Shown here: positions 25,332 to 32,755 of the stretch, in pieces
How positions within the stretch are numbered: position 1 is the stretch's first letter
Layout of the letters: each line of letters begins with the position of its first letter
Assembly (NCBI RefSeq): GCF_002086695.1
Contig: NZ_MVIH01000014.1
Span: 1 to 64,000 of the forward strand
Origin: Mycolicibacterium rhodesiae
GTDB lineage: Bacteria > Actinomycetota > Actinomycetes > Mycobacteriales > Mycobacteriaceae
Length of the DNA: 64,000 nt
Direction: 5' to 3'
Notes under the pieces: model-generated
What the model saw: only the letters and a program-made list of their open reading frames with translations
What the model was told of the DNA's origin: nothing
Databases searched by the model: none
Position numbers and translations under genes: made by a program

Positions 25332-26174
25332 GTGGGCGTGGGTTCCCAGGACAAGAGGCGCGAGCCGCCGCCGCTCCCAGAGCCCTTGACGCCGCTGATC
25401 GACGCGCACACCCACCTGGACGCGTGCGGCGCCCGCACCGCGGACGACGTGCGCGCAATCCTGGACCGTGCCGGCGAAGCGGGCGTCGTCGCGGCGGTGA
25501 CGATCGCCGACGATCTCGATGCCGCCCGCTGGGCCGCCGAGGCCGCCACTTGGGACCCGCGCGTCTATGCCGCCGTCGCGCTGCATCCGACCCGCGCGAA
25601 CGCGCTGACCGACGGCGCACGCGCGGAGCTGGAACAGCTGGCGTCCACCGCGCGGGTGGTGGCGGTCGGGGAGACCGGCATGGACCTGTACTGGCCCGGC
25701 AAGCTCGACGGCTGTGCTGAACCTTCGGTCCAGCGAGAGTCGTTCGCCTGGCACATCGACCTGGCCAAGCGGACCGGCAAACCGCTGATGATCCACAACC
25801 GCGACGCCGACGCCGAGGTGCTCGACGTGCTGCGCGCCGAGGGCGCCCCCGAGACCGTCATCTTTCACTGCTTCTCCTCGGGCCCCGAGATGGCCCGGAC
25901 CTGCGTCGAGGCGGGCTGGGTGCTGAGCCTGTCCGGCACGGTGAGCTTCCGCAACGCCCGTGACCTGCGCGAGGCGGCGGCGCTGATCCCGCCACGCCAG
26001 CTGCTCGTCGAGACCGACGCCCCGTTCCTGACCCCGCACCCCTACCGCGGGGCACCCAACGAGCCATATTGCCTGCCCTACACGGTGCGTGCCCTGGCCG
26101 AGGTCGTCGGGCGCCCGGCAGAGTTGCTGGCTGAGCAGTCTTCGGACACCGCCCGGCGGGTCTACGGTCTCTAA
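25332..26174 (+). CDS. tatD: TatD-family metal-dependent DNase/hydrolase
   Basis: A 280-residue TIM-barrel metal-dependent hydrolase of the TatD family, 3'-5' exonuclease-type in characterised members. Metal ligands are visible: D-A-H-T-H-L-D near residue 24, G-E-T-G-M-D near 112, I-H-N-R-D near 156, F-H-C-F-S-S near 181 and V-E-T-D-A-P-F-L-T near 230. GTG 25332 or GTG 25338 could start translation. It lies upstream of rpfB with a structured intergenic region between. The position matches Rv1008. Confidence 0.93.
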   Translation: MGVGSQDKRREPPPLPEPLTPLIDAHTHLDACGARTADDVRAILDRAGEAGVVAAVTIADDLDAARWAAEAATWDPRVYAAVALHPTRANALTDGARAELEQLASTARVVAVGETGMDLYWPGKLDGCAEPSVQRESFAWHIDLAKRTGKPLMIHNRDADAEVLDVLRAEGAPETVIFHCFSSGPEMARTCVEAGWVLSLSGTVSFRNARDLREAAALIPPRQLLVETDAPFLTPHPYRGAPNEPYCLPYTVRALAEVVGRPAELLAEQSSDTARRVYGL

Positions 26175-26193
26175 GGGTCTGTTGAGAGCGGCG

Positions 26194-26213
26194 GGCCCGG
26201 GTTGCTCCGGGCC
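26194..26213 (+). terminator. GC-rich hairpin after tatD
   Basis: GGCCCGG (26194-26200) and CCGGGCC (26207-26213) form a perfect 7-base stem with loop GTTGCT. No U-tract follows, so it may be a weak tatD terminator or part of the rpfB leader. Confidence 0.5.
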
Positions 26214-26242
26214 GGGATGGTTCGTTACCGTCTTGTGATCAA

Positions 26243-26275
26243 AGGGGAGCCACATTGGCGCCCCTGTTGCTTTTT
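26243..26275 (+). terminator. Intrinsic terminator-like element upstream of rpfB
   Basis: AGGGG (26243-26247) pairs with CCCCT (26261-26265), an A/G mismatch intervenes, GCC pairs with GGC, and the loop is ACATT. A T-rich tail ending in five Ts (26271-26275) follows, the layout of an intrinsic terminator, 25 bases before the rpfB start. In M. tuberculosis the rpfB operon is reported to be controlled by an RNA switch that ends in a terminator; this is the likely counterpart. Confidence 0.8.
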
Positions 26276-26300
26276 AAGTACTTAGGCAGGACCGAAACTC

Positions 26301-27422
26301 TTGAACGCGTTGACCAAGCTGCATCAGTCGCCGTCACCGATCCTTCGTCTCGTCGTCGCCGCAGTGCTGCTGACGCTGGCCGGTGCGGGGGCGTTCGCGG
26401 TGAGCTCCCACAAGACCGTGACTCTCAACATCGACGGTGCCCAGATGAAGGTCAGCACGATGAAGTCGCGGGTGATCGACGTCGTGCAGGAGAACGGCTA
26501 CTCCGTCGGCGAGCGCGACGATCTCTTTCCCGGCGCCAACCAGCCCGTCAGCAATGCCGAGACGATCGTGCTGCGGCGCAGCCGGCCCCTGCAGATCTCG
26601 TTGGACGGCCAGGACGCCAAGCAGGTGTGGACCACGGCCTCGACCGTGGACGAGGCGCTGGCTCAGCTGCGGATGACCGATACCGCCCCGGCCGCGGCCT
26701 CACGCGGCAGCCGCCTGCCCCTGGAGGGCATGGCGCTTCCCGTGGTGAGTGCCAAGACGGTTCAGATCAACGACGGCGGAGTGGTGAACACCGTGCACCT
26801 GGCCGCGCCGAACGTGGCCGGCCTGCTCGCCGCCGCGGGCGTGCCGCTGGAGCAGGCCGACTCGGTGGTGCCCGCGCCGTCCTCGCCGGTGATCGCGGGT
26901 ATGCAGATCCAGGTCACCAGGATCCGCGTCGAGAAGGTGACCCAGCAGATGCCGCTGGCGCCGGTCGCGCAGCGGATCGAGGACCCGACGCTGAACATGA
27001 GCCGCCAGGTCGTGGAGGATCCCGGAACGCCCGGCTTGCAAGACGTGACTTTTGCTGTCGCCAAGGTCAACGGGGTGGAAACGGGTCGGCTTCCCGTTGC
27101 CAACACTGTCGTTGTCCCGGCGCGTGATTCGGTTTTGCGGGTCGGAGCGAAGCCCGGTACCGAGGTTCCTAAGGTGCTGAACGGACCCATTTGGGATGCC
27201 ATTGCCAGGTGCGAAGCGGGCGGAAACTGGGCGATCAATACCGGTAACGGTTACTTCGGTGGCGTGCAATTTGATCAAAACACCTGGGAAAGAAACGGCG
27301 GACTGCGCTATGCTGAGCGAGCCGATTTGGCAACCAGAGAAGAACAAATTGCGATTGCTGAAGTAACAAGATCGCGACAAGGCTGGGGAGCGTGGCCCGT
27401 GTGTGGTAGGGGTGCATCGTGA
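26301..27422 (+). CDS. rpfB: Resuscitation-promoting factor RpfB
   Basis: A 373-residue secreted muralytic enzyme that cleaves peptidoglycan and stimulates regrowth of dormant cells. Order: hydrophobic export segment (about residues 15-37), three DUF348 repeats (the second contains I-V-L-R-R-S-R-P-L-Q-I), a G5 domain around residues 205-280, and the C-terminal lysozyme-like Rpf domain from I-W-D-A-I-A-R-C-E-A-G-G-N-W, which includes the catalytic Glu. TTG 26301 gives the expected N-terminus; no strong ribosome site is seen. The last 190 bases have unusually low GC. The stop overlaps rsmA as GTGA. Confidence 0.95.
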   Translation: MNALTKLHQSPSPILRLVVAAVLLTLAGAGAFAVSSHKTVTLNIDGAQMKVSTMKSRVIDVVQENGYSVGERDDLFPGANQPVSNAETIVLRRSRPLQISLDGQDAKQVWTTASTVDEALAQLRMTDTAPAAASRGSRLPLEGMALPVVSAKTVQINDGGVVNTVHLAAPNVAGLLAAAGVPLEQADSVVPAPSSPVIAGMQIQVTRIRVEKVTQQMPLAPVAQRIEDPTLNMSRQVVEDPGTPGLQDVTFAVAKVNGVETGRLPVANTVVVPARDSVLRVGAKPGTEVPKVLNGPIWDAIARCEAGGNWAINTGNGYFGGVQFDQNTWERNGGLRYAERADLATREEQIAIAEVTRSRQGWGAWPVCGRGAS

Positions 27423-28333
27423 CAATTCGTTTACTCGGTCGGACCGAGATCAGAAATCTGGCCAAAGAACTCGACTTCAAGCCGCGTAAGTCTCTGGGAC
27501 AGAATTTCGTACACGACGCAAATACCGTGCGTCGCATTGTCTCCGCGTCCGGGATAAACAAGCACGATCATGTCCTGGAAGTCGGGCCCGGACTCGGTTC
27601 TCTGACGCTGGCATTGCTGGACCGCGGCGCGACGGTGAGCGCGATCGAAATCGACCCGGTCCTCGCCCAGCGCCTTCCCAAGACGGTTGCTGAACACTCA
27701 CACAGCGAGATCCACCGGCTGACCGTGCTCAATCGCGACATCCTCGGCATCGAGCGCTCCGACCTCGTCGAGCCGCCGACCGCGGTGGTGGCCAATCTCC
27801 CGTACAACATCGCCGTTCCGGCGCTGCTGCACCTGCTGGCCGAATTCCCCTCGATCCGGACCGTGATGGTGATGGTCCAGGCCGAGGTGGCTGAGCGCCT
27901 TGCCGCCGAGCCCGGCGGCAAGGACTACGGCGTACCCAGCGTCAAGGTCCGGTTCTTCGGCAAGGTTCGCCGCTACGGCATGGTGTCGCCGACGGTGTTC
28001 TGGCCGATCCCGCGGGTCTACTCCGGTCTGGTGCGCATCGACCGCCACGAGACCTCACCGTGGCCGACCGAAGACGACTTCCGTGAGAGCGTGTTCGAGC
28101 TGATCGACATCGCCTTCGCGCAGCGGCGCAAGACGGCCCGCAACGCCTTCCTGGAATGGGCCGGCTCCGGCAACGAATCCGCCGAACGCCTGCTCGCCGC
28201 CAGCATCGATCCCGCCCGGCGCGGGGAGACGCTGACGGTCGCCGACTTCGTCAGGCTGCTGCAGCGCTCGGGTGACTTCACGCCGTCGACGGACTCCTCC
28301 GAAGGCCCGTCACGGCCTGCTCAGGTGTTCTGA
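27419..28333 (+). CDS. rsmA: 16S rRNA dimethyladenosine transferase
   Basis: A 304-residue SAM-dependent enzyme (KsgA) dimethylating A1518 and A1519 of 16S rRNA late in 30S assembly. Motifs: K-S-L-G-Q-N-F-V-H-D near residue 24, V-L-E-V-G-P-G-L-G-S-L-T for SAM near 51, and the catalytic N-L-P-Y-N near 124. GTG 27419 overlaps the rpfB stop, so the two are translationally coupled. The first 170 bases share the low-GC patch of the rpfB end. Its 3' end overlaps a convergent kinase gene by 13 bases, which separates it from ispE, normally its direct neighbour. Confidence 0.95.
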   Translation: MTIRLLGRTEIRNLAKELDFKPRKSLGQNFVHDANTVRRIVSASGINKHDHVLEVGPGLGSLTLALLDRGATVSAIEIDPVLAQRLPKTVAEHSHSEIHRLTVLNRDILGIERSDLVEPPTAVVANLPYNIAVPALLHLLAEFPSIRTVMVMVQAEVAERLAAEPGGKDYGVPSVKVRFFGKVRRYGMVSPTVFWPIPRVYSGLVRIDRHETSPWPTEDDFRESVFELIDIAFAQRRKTARNAFLEWAGSGNESAERLLAASIDPARRGETLTVADFVRLLQRSGDFTPSTDSSEGPSRPAQVF

Positions 28334-29133
28334 GCGCTTCGCACTGCTTCGGTGAGGTGATGCACCAATTCGGTGCATGACGGGTATCGCCGATCTGGAT
28401 CCTTCGCGATCGCTCTGGCCAAAACCAGGTCGAACGACCTCGTCAGCCAAGGGATCCGCGCCGATACCTCCGGCGGCGGACTGTGTACGTGTGCGTCCAC
28501 CAGCGCCAGCGGATTGTCGTACGCGAACGGCGGTGCGCCGGTGAGCAATTCCAGGGCGGTGCAGGCCAGGGCGTATTCGTCGGTCGCCGCTTGCGGGAGG
28601 CGCCCCTGCAGCAGTTCGGGAGCGGCGTAGGGCAGCGAGGTCACCACGTGGGCGGGCCGGTGCCAGACGTCCTCGGCGAGGATGTGCGCGACGCCGAAGT
28701 CGATGAGAACCGCGCCGAGTTTGGAAAAGTCTTGGTGCACAAGAATATTCGTAGGCTTGACGTCGCTGTGCACGACGCCGTCGTGGTGGGCGTGGTCGAG
28801 CGCCGCGGCGATCTGGCCGAGCGCCGCAAGCCGGTCCGCCAGCGACGTCAGCCGGGTGGCGTCGCCGCCGTCGACGTACTGCATGGCCATCCAGTGTTGG
28901 CCATGGTCGTAGACGGTCACGATGTGGCGGTGACGCAGCCGGTCGGCGATGCGGTATTCGCGGGCCAGCCGGGCGATGCTCGCCGGGCTGCGGTGGTCGT
29001 CGTCGAGCACCTTCAGCGCGACCAGTTCCGGTGTCCGGCCGGCCCCGCGGGCCAGGTAGACCGCCGCTTCGCCGCCGCGGCCCAGCTCGCTTTCGACGAC
29101 GTAGCCCGCGAACGATTGCCCGGGATGCGTCAC
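28321..29133 (-). CDS. Soluble serine/threonine protein kinase (non-RD)
   Basis: A 270-residue protein consisting only of a Hanks-type kinase domain. Glycine loop G-R-G-G-E-A-A-V at 18-25, catalytic Lys 41, catalytic-loop H-S-D-V-K-P-T-N at 122-129, D-F-G at 145-147 and A-P-E at 171-173 are all present. The usual HRD is HSD, so the activation-loop-binding Arg is missing. No transmembrane or sensor domain follows, unlike most mycobacterial Pkn proteins, so it is probably cytosolic. It lies between rsmA and ispE, opposite to both, overlapping the end of rsmA by 13 bases. Substrate unknown. Confidence 0.88.
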   Translation of the reverse strand: MTHPGQSFAGYVVESELGRGGEAAVYLARGAGRTPELVALKVLDDDHRSPASIARLAREYRIADRLRHRHIVTVYDHGQHWMAMQYVDGGDATRLTSLADRLAALGQIAAALDHAHHDGVVHSDVKPTNILVHQDFSKLGAVLIDFGVAHILAEDVWHRPAHVVTSLPYAAPELLQGRLPQAATDEYALACTALELLTGAPPFAYDNPLALVDAHVHSPPPEVSARIPWLTRSFDLVLARAIAKDPDRRYPSCTELVHHLTEAVRSAQNT

Positions 29134-29201
29134 GGTTCGACCCTAGAGCGCGGGTCGGCGACGGCCGGGCGAATTGCGCACGGCGCGATAGTCTCGTGGG
29201 C

Positions 29202-30155
29202 GTGTCCTCGTCCAACGGTTCTATCGCTGCCGAGTGGGTGCCGACCGGATCGGTGACCGTGCGCGTGCCGGGCAAGGTGAATCTGTACCTGGAGGTCGGT
29301 GACCGTCGCGACGACGGCTATCACGAGCTCGCCACCGTCTTCCACGCCGTGTCTCTGGTCGATGAGGTGACGGTGCGCAACGCCGACGTCTTGTCCCTGC
29401 GGGTGGTCGGCGAAGGTGCCGATCAGCTGCCCGTCGACGAGACCAACATCGCCTGGCAGGCCGCCGAGCTGATGGCCGAGCACATCGGGCGCGCTCCCGA
29501 CGTGGAGATCACCATCGACAAGTCGATTCCGGTGGCCGGTGGGATGGCCGGCGGTAGTGCCGACGCCGCGGCGGTCCTGGTCGCGATGAACAATCTCTGG
29601 GAGCTGGGTGTGCCGCGCCGCGACCTGCATGCGCTGGCCGCCCAGCTGGGAAGTGACGTCCCGTTCGCCCTGCACGGCGGCACTGCGCTGGGCACCGGTC
29701 GAGGCGAAGAGCTGGCGACGGTATTGGCCCGCAACACATTTCACTGGGTGCTGGCCTTCGGTGAGGGTGGGTTGTCGACGGCGGAGGTCTATCGCGAGAT
29801 CGACCGGCTCCGCGAAGCTGGCGATCCGCCGCGGCTGACCGATCCCGAGCCGCTGCTGGGCGCACTGGCCGGCGGCAATCCGCGAGAGCTGGCCCCCTTG
29901 CTGGGCAACGACCTGCAGGCTGCGGCACTGAGCCTGAACCCGGGACTGCGCCGGACCCTGCGGGCGGGTGCCGAGGCGGGTGCGCTGGCCGGCATCGTCT
30001 CCGGGTCCGGGCCGACATGTGCGTTCCTATGCGAGTCGGCGTCCGCCGCGGTGGATGTCGGTACCGACCTGGCAGGCGCCGACGTGTGCCGCACCGTGCG
30101 GGTGGCCAGCGGGCCGGTTCAGGGTGCCCGGATCGTGCCGGGCCGGCCGACCTGA
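29202..30155 (+). CDS. ispE: 4-diphosphocytidyl-2-C-methyl-D-erythritol kinase
   Basis: A 317-residue GHMP kinase phosphorylating CDP-methylerythritol in the MEP isoprenoid pathway. Motifs: P-G-K-V-N-L-Y-L near the N-terminus, the ATP loop P-V-A-G-G-M-A-G-G-S-A-D-A-A-A near residue 108, and the C-terminal G-S-G-P-T-C-A-F. The start is GTG 29202 or GTG 29238; the latter matches the M. tuberculosis N-terminus (P-T-G-S-V-T-V) as I recall it. It is not contiguous with rsmA here because the kinase gene intervenes. A promoter within the kinase-ispE gap is likely but not pinpointed. Confidence 0.95.
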   Translation: MSSSNGSIAAEWVPTGSVTVRVPGKVNLYLEVGDRRDDGYHELATVFHAVSLVDEVTVRNADVLSLRVVGEGADQLPVDETNIAWQAAELMAEHIGRAPDVEITIDKSIPVAGGMAGGSADAAAVLVAMNNLWELGVPRRDLHALAAQLGSDVPFALHGGTALGTGRGEELATVLARNTFHWVLAFGEGGLSTAEVYREIDRLREAGDPPRLTDPEPLLGALAGGNPRELAPLLGNDLQAAALSLNPGLRRTLRAGAEAGALAGIVSGSGPTCAFLCESASAAVDVGTDLAGADVCRTVRVASGPVQGARIVPGRPT

Positions 30156-30186
30156 CTGTGACGCGCTTCTCATTAAACCGTAAAAC

Positions 30187-30215
30187 TTGGCGGTAACTTA
30201 AGGGGAGTTTAAGAT
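30187..30215 (+). promoter_or_regulatory. Sigma70-type promoter between ispE and the acyl-AMP ligase gene
   Basis: TTGGCG at 30187-30192, a 17-base spacer, then TAAGAT at 30210-30215, in a locally AT-rich stretch. The expected transcription start is near 30222-30224, which coincides with a GTG codon at 30224. Confidence 0.6.
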
Positions 30216-30223
30216 GATCGACG

Positions 30224-30469
30224 GTGACAACTAGCGGCTTGGTACTGCACACATATGAATCGCCCACCCCGGTCCGGGGCGGGCGGTGGTCCGGCGGTAC
30301 CGGCACTGTCGTCGCATCATCACCATTTCGAGATCGAACCGCTCCCCAGTCGTACTGGCGTGCCTCCTATGCAGGGCGTTGTGGCCGGTGGAGCATGAAA
30401 TACAGGGCGTTCGCTTCATCCCCAACGTCGCTGATCAGCCAGCTCCGGATGCCGAGGAGGTCGTCGTGA
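30224..30469 (+). CDS. Possible leaderless upstream ORF (81 codons)
   Basis: An 81-residue open frame begins at GTG 30224, at the predicted transcription start, and its TGA overlaps the GTG of the acyl-AMP ligase (GTGA). That geometry suggests a leaderless, coupled leader ORF, and a small gene (Rv1012) occupies this place in M. tuberculosis. Against this, the product has no recognisable domain and the third-position GC is only about 68% by hand count, below its neighbours. It may be a leader without product function, or noncoding. Confidence 0.35.
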   Translation: MTTSGLVLHTYESPTPVRGGRWSGGTGTVVASSPFRDRTAPQSYWRASYAGRCGRWSMKYRAFASSPTSLISQLRMPRRSS

Positions 30470-32100
30470 GCCGTTTCACCGACAAGATGTTCCACAGTGC
30501 CTTGACCAGCAGTAAGGGCATGGTCACCGGGGAACCGCACGAGCCGGTTCGGCACACGTGGCGTGAGGTGCACGAACGGGCCCGTCGCATCGCGGGCGGC
30601 CTGGCCGAAGCCGGGATCGGCCTCGGCGACGCCGTCGGCGTGCTGGCCGGCGCTCCGGTGGAGATCGCCCCGACCGCTCAGGCGCTCTGGATGCGCGGCG
30701 GCAGCCTGACCATGCTGCACCAGCCCACTCCGCGTACCGACCTGGAGCAGTGGGCCAAGGACACCGCGACCGTCATCGACATGATCGAGGCCAAGGCCGT
30801 CGTCGTCTCCGACCCGTTCCTGGTCGCGGTGCCGGTGCTCGAAGAGCGCGGCGTCAAGGTCCTCACGGTGGAGGCGCTGCTGGCCGCCGAGCCCGTCGAC
30901 CCGGTCGAGACCTCCGAAGACGACGTCGCGCTGATGCAGTTGACCTCCGGGTCGACCGGCTCGCCGAAGGCCGTCATCATCACGCACCGCAACATCCACT
31001 CCAACGCCGAGGCGATGTTCATCGGGGCCAAGTACGACATCGAGAAAGATGTCATGGTCAGCTGGCTGCCCTGCTTCCACGACATGGGCATGGTCGGGTT
31101 CCTGACCATCCCGATGTACTTCGGCGCCGAGCTGGTCAAGGTCACGCCGATGGACTTCCTGCGCGACACCCTGCTGTGGGCCAAGCTCATCGACAAGTAC
31201 AAGGGCACCATGACCGCGGCGCCGAACTTCGCGTACGCGTTGTTCGCCAAGCGCCTGCGCCGCCAGGCCAAGCCCGGCGAGTTCGATCTGTCCACGCTGC
31301 GCTTCGCCCTGTCCGGGGCCGAGCCGGTCGACCCCGCCGACGTCGAGGACCTGCTGGACGCAGGCAAGCCGTTCGGCCTCCAGCCCGAGGCGATCCTGCC
31401 GGCCTACGGCATGGCCGAGACCACGCTGGCGGTCTCGTTCTCCGAGTGCGGGGCCGGGCTGGTTGTCGACGAAGTCGACGCCGATCTGCTGGCCGCACTG
31501 CGCCGCGCCGTGCCCGCATCGAAGGGGAACACCCGCCGGCTTGCGACGCTCGGCCCGCTGCTCAAGGACCTCGAGGCGCGCATCGTCGACGAGGACGGCA
31601 ACGTGTTGCCTGCCCGCGGTGTGGGCATCATCGAGCTGCGCGGCGAGTCGCTGACCCCGGGCTACATCACCATGGGCGGCTTCGTGCCCGCCCAGGACGA
31701 GTGCGGCTGGTACGACACCGGTGACCTCGGCTACCTGCTGGAGAACGGTCACGTCGTGGTGTGTGGCCGGGTCAAGGATGTCATCATCATGGCCGGCCGC
31801 AACATCTACCCGACCGACATCGAGCGGGCCGCCGGACGTGTGGAAGGGGTGCGCCCCGGCTGTGCCGTCGCGGTGCGCCTCGATGCCGGCCACTCCCGCG
31901 AGACCTTTGCGGTGGCCGTCGAATCCAACGCCTGGCAGGATCCCGCCGCGGTGCGGCGCATCGAGCACGAGGTGGCACACGAGGTGGTCGCCGAGGTCGA
32001 CGTGCGCCCGCGCAATGTCGTTGTCCTCGGGCCGGGCACCATTCCGAAGACGCCGTCGGGCAAGCTGCGTCGCGCCAACTCGGTCGCGCTGGTCACCTAA
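30466..32100 (+). CDS. Fatty-acyl-AMP ligase/acyl-CoA synthetase (pks16-like)
   Basis: A 544-residue ANL-superfamily adenylating enzyme activating a fatty or other acyl acid. P-loop motif L-T-S-G-S-T-G-S-P-K near residue 160, Y-G-M-A-E-T-T near 310, Y-D-T-G-D-L near 417 and the C-terminal catalytic Lys region G-K-L-R-R near 533. GTG 30466 has GAGGAGG five bases upstream, which settles the start. Length equals that of Rv1013, historically named pks16 although it is not a polyketide synthase. I cannot tell whether it transfers acyl groups to CoA or to an acyl carrier protein. It converges on the methyltransferase gene with a 4-base gap. Confidence 0.92.
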   Translation: MSRFTDKMFHSALTSSKGMVTGEPHEPVRHTWREVHERARRIAGGLAEAGIGLGDAVGVLAGAPVEIAPTAQALWMRGGSLTMLHQPTPRTDLEQWAKDTATVIDMIEAKAVVVSDPFLVAVPVLEERGVKVLTVEALLAAEPVDPVETSEDDVALMQLTSGSTGSPKAVIITHRNIHSNAEAMFIGAKYDIEKDVMVSWLPCFHDMGMVGFLTIPMYFGAELVKVTPMDFLRDTLLWAKLIDKYKGTMTAAPNFAYALFAKRLRRQAKPGEFDLSTLRFALSGAEPVDPADVEDLLDAGKPFGLQPEAILPAYGMAETTLAVSFSECGAGLVVDEVDADLLAALRRAVPASKGNTRRLATLGPLLKDLEARIVDEDGNVLPARGVGIIELRGESLTPGYITMGGFVPAQDECGWYDTGDLGYLLENGHVVVCGRVKDVIIMAGRNIYPTDIERAAGRVEGVRPGCAVAVRLDAGHSRETFAVAVESNAWQDPAAVRRIEHEVAHEVVAEVDVRPRNVVVLGPGTIPKTPSGKLRRANSVALVT

Positions 32101-32104
32101 CCGG

Positions 32105-32755
32105 TCAGAACCGGCAGCTGATCTCCATCGCATCGGAATCCCTGACCGGAAAGCTCACGCCGACAAAACCGTTCGCGGGGTCGCGGATGTACTCGACGTA
32201 CGGCTGCGCGTCGGCCAGTCCGGTGTTGTCGGCAACCACCAGCGCTCCGGCGCTCAGCCGAGGCTCCAGCAGCGCAACGACCGGGACGTACAGGTCCTTC
32301 CACCCGTCCAGCAGGACGAACCCCACCGGCTCGTCGATGTCGGCGAGCGTCTGCGTGGCATCGCCGGCCAGCACGGTGATCAGATCGTCCAAGCCGACCT
32401 CGGCGAAGGTCGAGGTGGCTGCGGCGACCTTGGCGGCGCTGAGCTCGGTGGTCACCACCCGCCCGGTGCCGTTGTCCCGCACCGCGCTGGCCAGATGAAT
32501 TGTGGAGAGCCCCAACGACATTCCGAACTCCACCACGAGTGCCGGCCGGGTCGCGCGGACCAGGGTGTAGAGCAGCAGGCCCGACTCGGGGGTCACCGGA
32601 AGGTAGAAGTCGCTGAACGCATCGGCGCGTTCCTGTGCGGTCTTCGCCGCCCGCAATTGGGCGCCGCGCTCGTGAAGCTGAGCCATCTGCCCGCTTGCTT
32701 CGGCATACATACGGTCGATGGCTGCCGCCACCTTCGGATCGCGCAGGGTGTTCAC
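32105..32755 (-). CDS. SAM-dependent O-methyltransferase (class I, COMT-like)
   Basis: A 216-residue catechol-O-methyltransferase-type enzyme (Methyltransf_24/3-like). The SAM loop reads V-V-E-F-G-M-S-L-G-L-S-T near residues 74-85, followed by V-V-T-T-E-L near 100 and F-V-L-L-D-G-W-K near 147, where the Asp would bind a metal. GTG 32755 overlaps the stop of the upstream MFS-USP gene (GTGA), so the two are probably expressed together. The methyl acceptor is unknown; a small molecule exported by the partner transporter is one possibility. Confidence 0.85.
   Translation of the reverse strand: MNTLRDPKVAAAIDRMYAEASGQMAQLHERGAQLRAAKTAQERADAFSDFYLPVTPESGLLLYTLVRATRPALVVEFGMSLGLSTIHLASAVRDNGTGRVVTTELSAAKVAAATSTFAEVGLDDLITVLAGDATQTLADIDEPVGFVLLDGWKDLYVPVVALLEPRLSAGALVVADNTGLADAQPYVEYIRDPANGFVGVSFPVRDSDAMEISCRF

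Noticed and set aside
29031..29201. Upstream extension of IspE
   Set aside because: It overlaps the kinase gene antisense and is Arg-rich; the GHMP-kinase domain begins after 29238.
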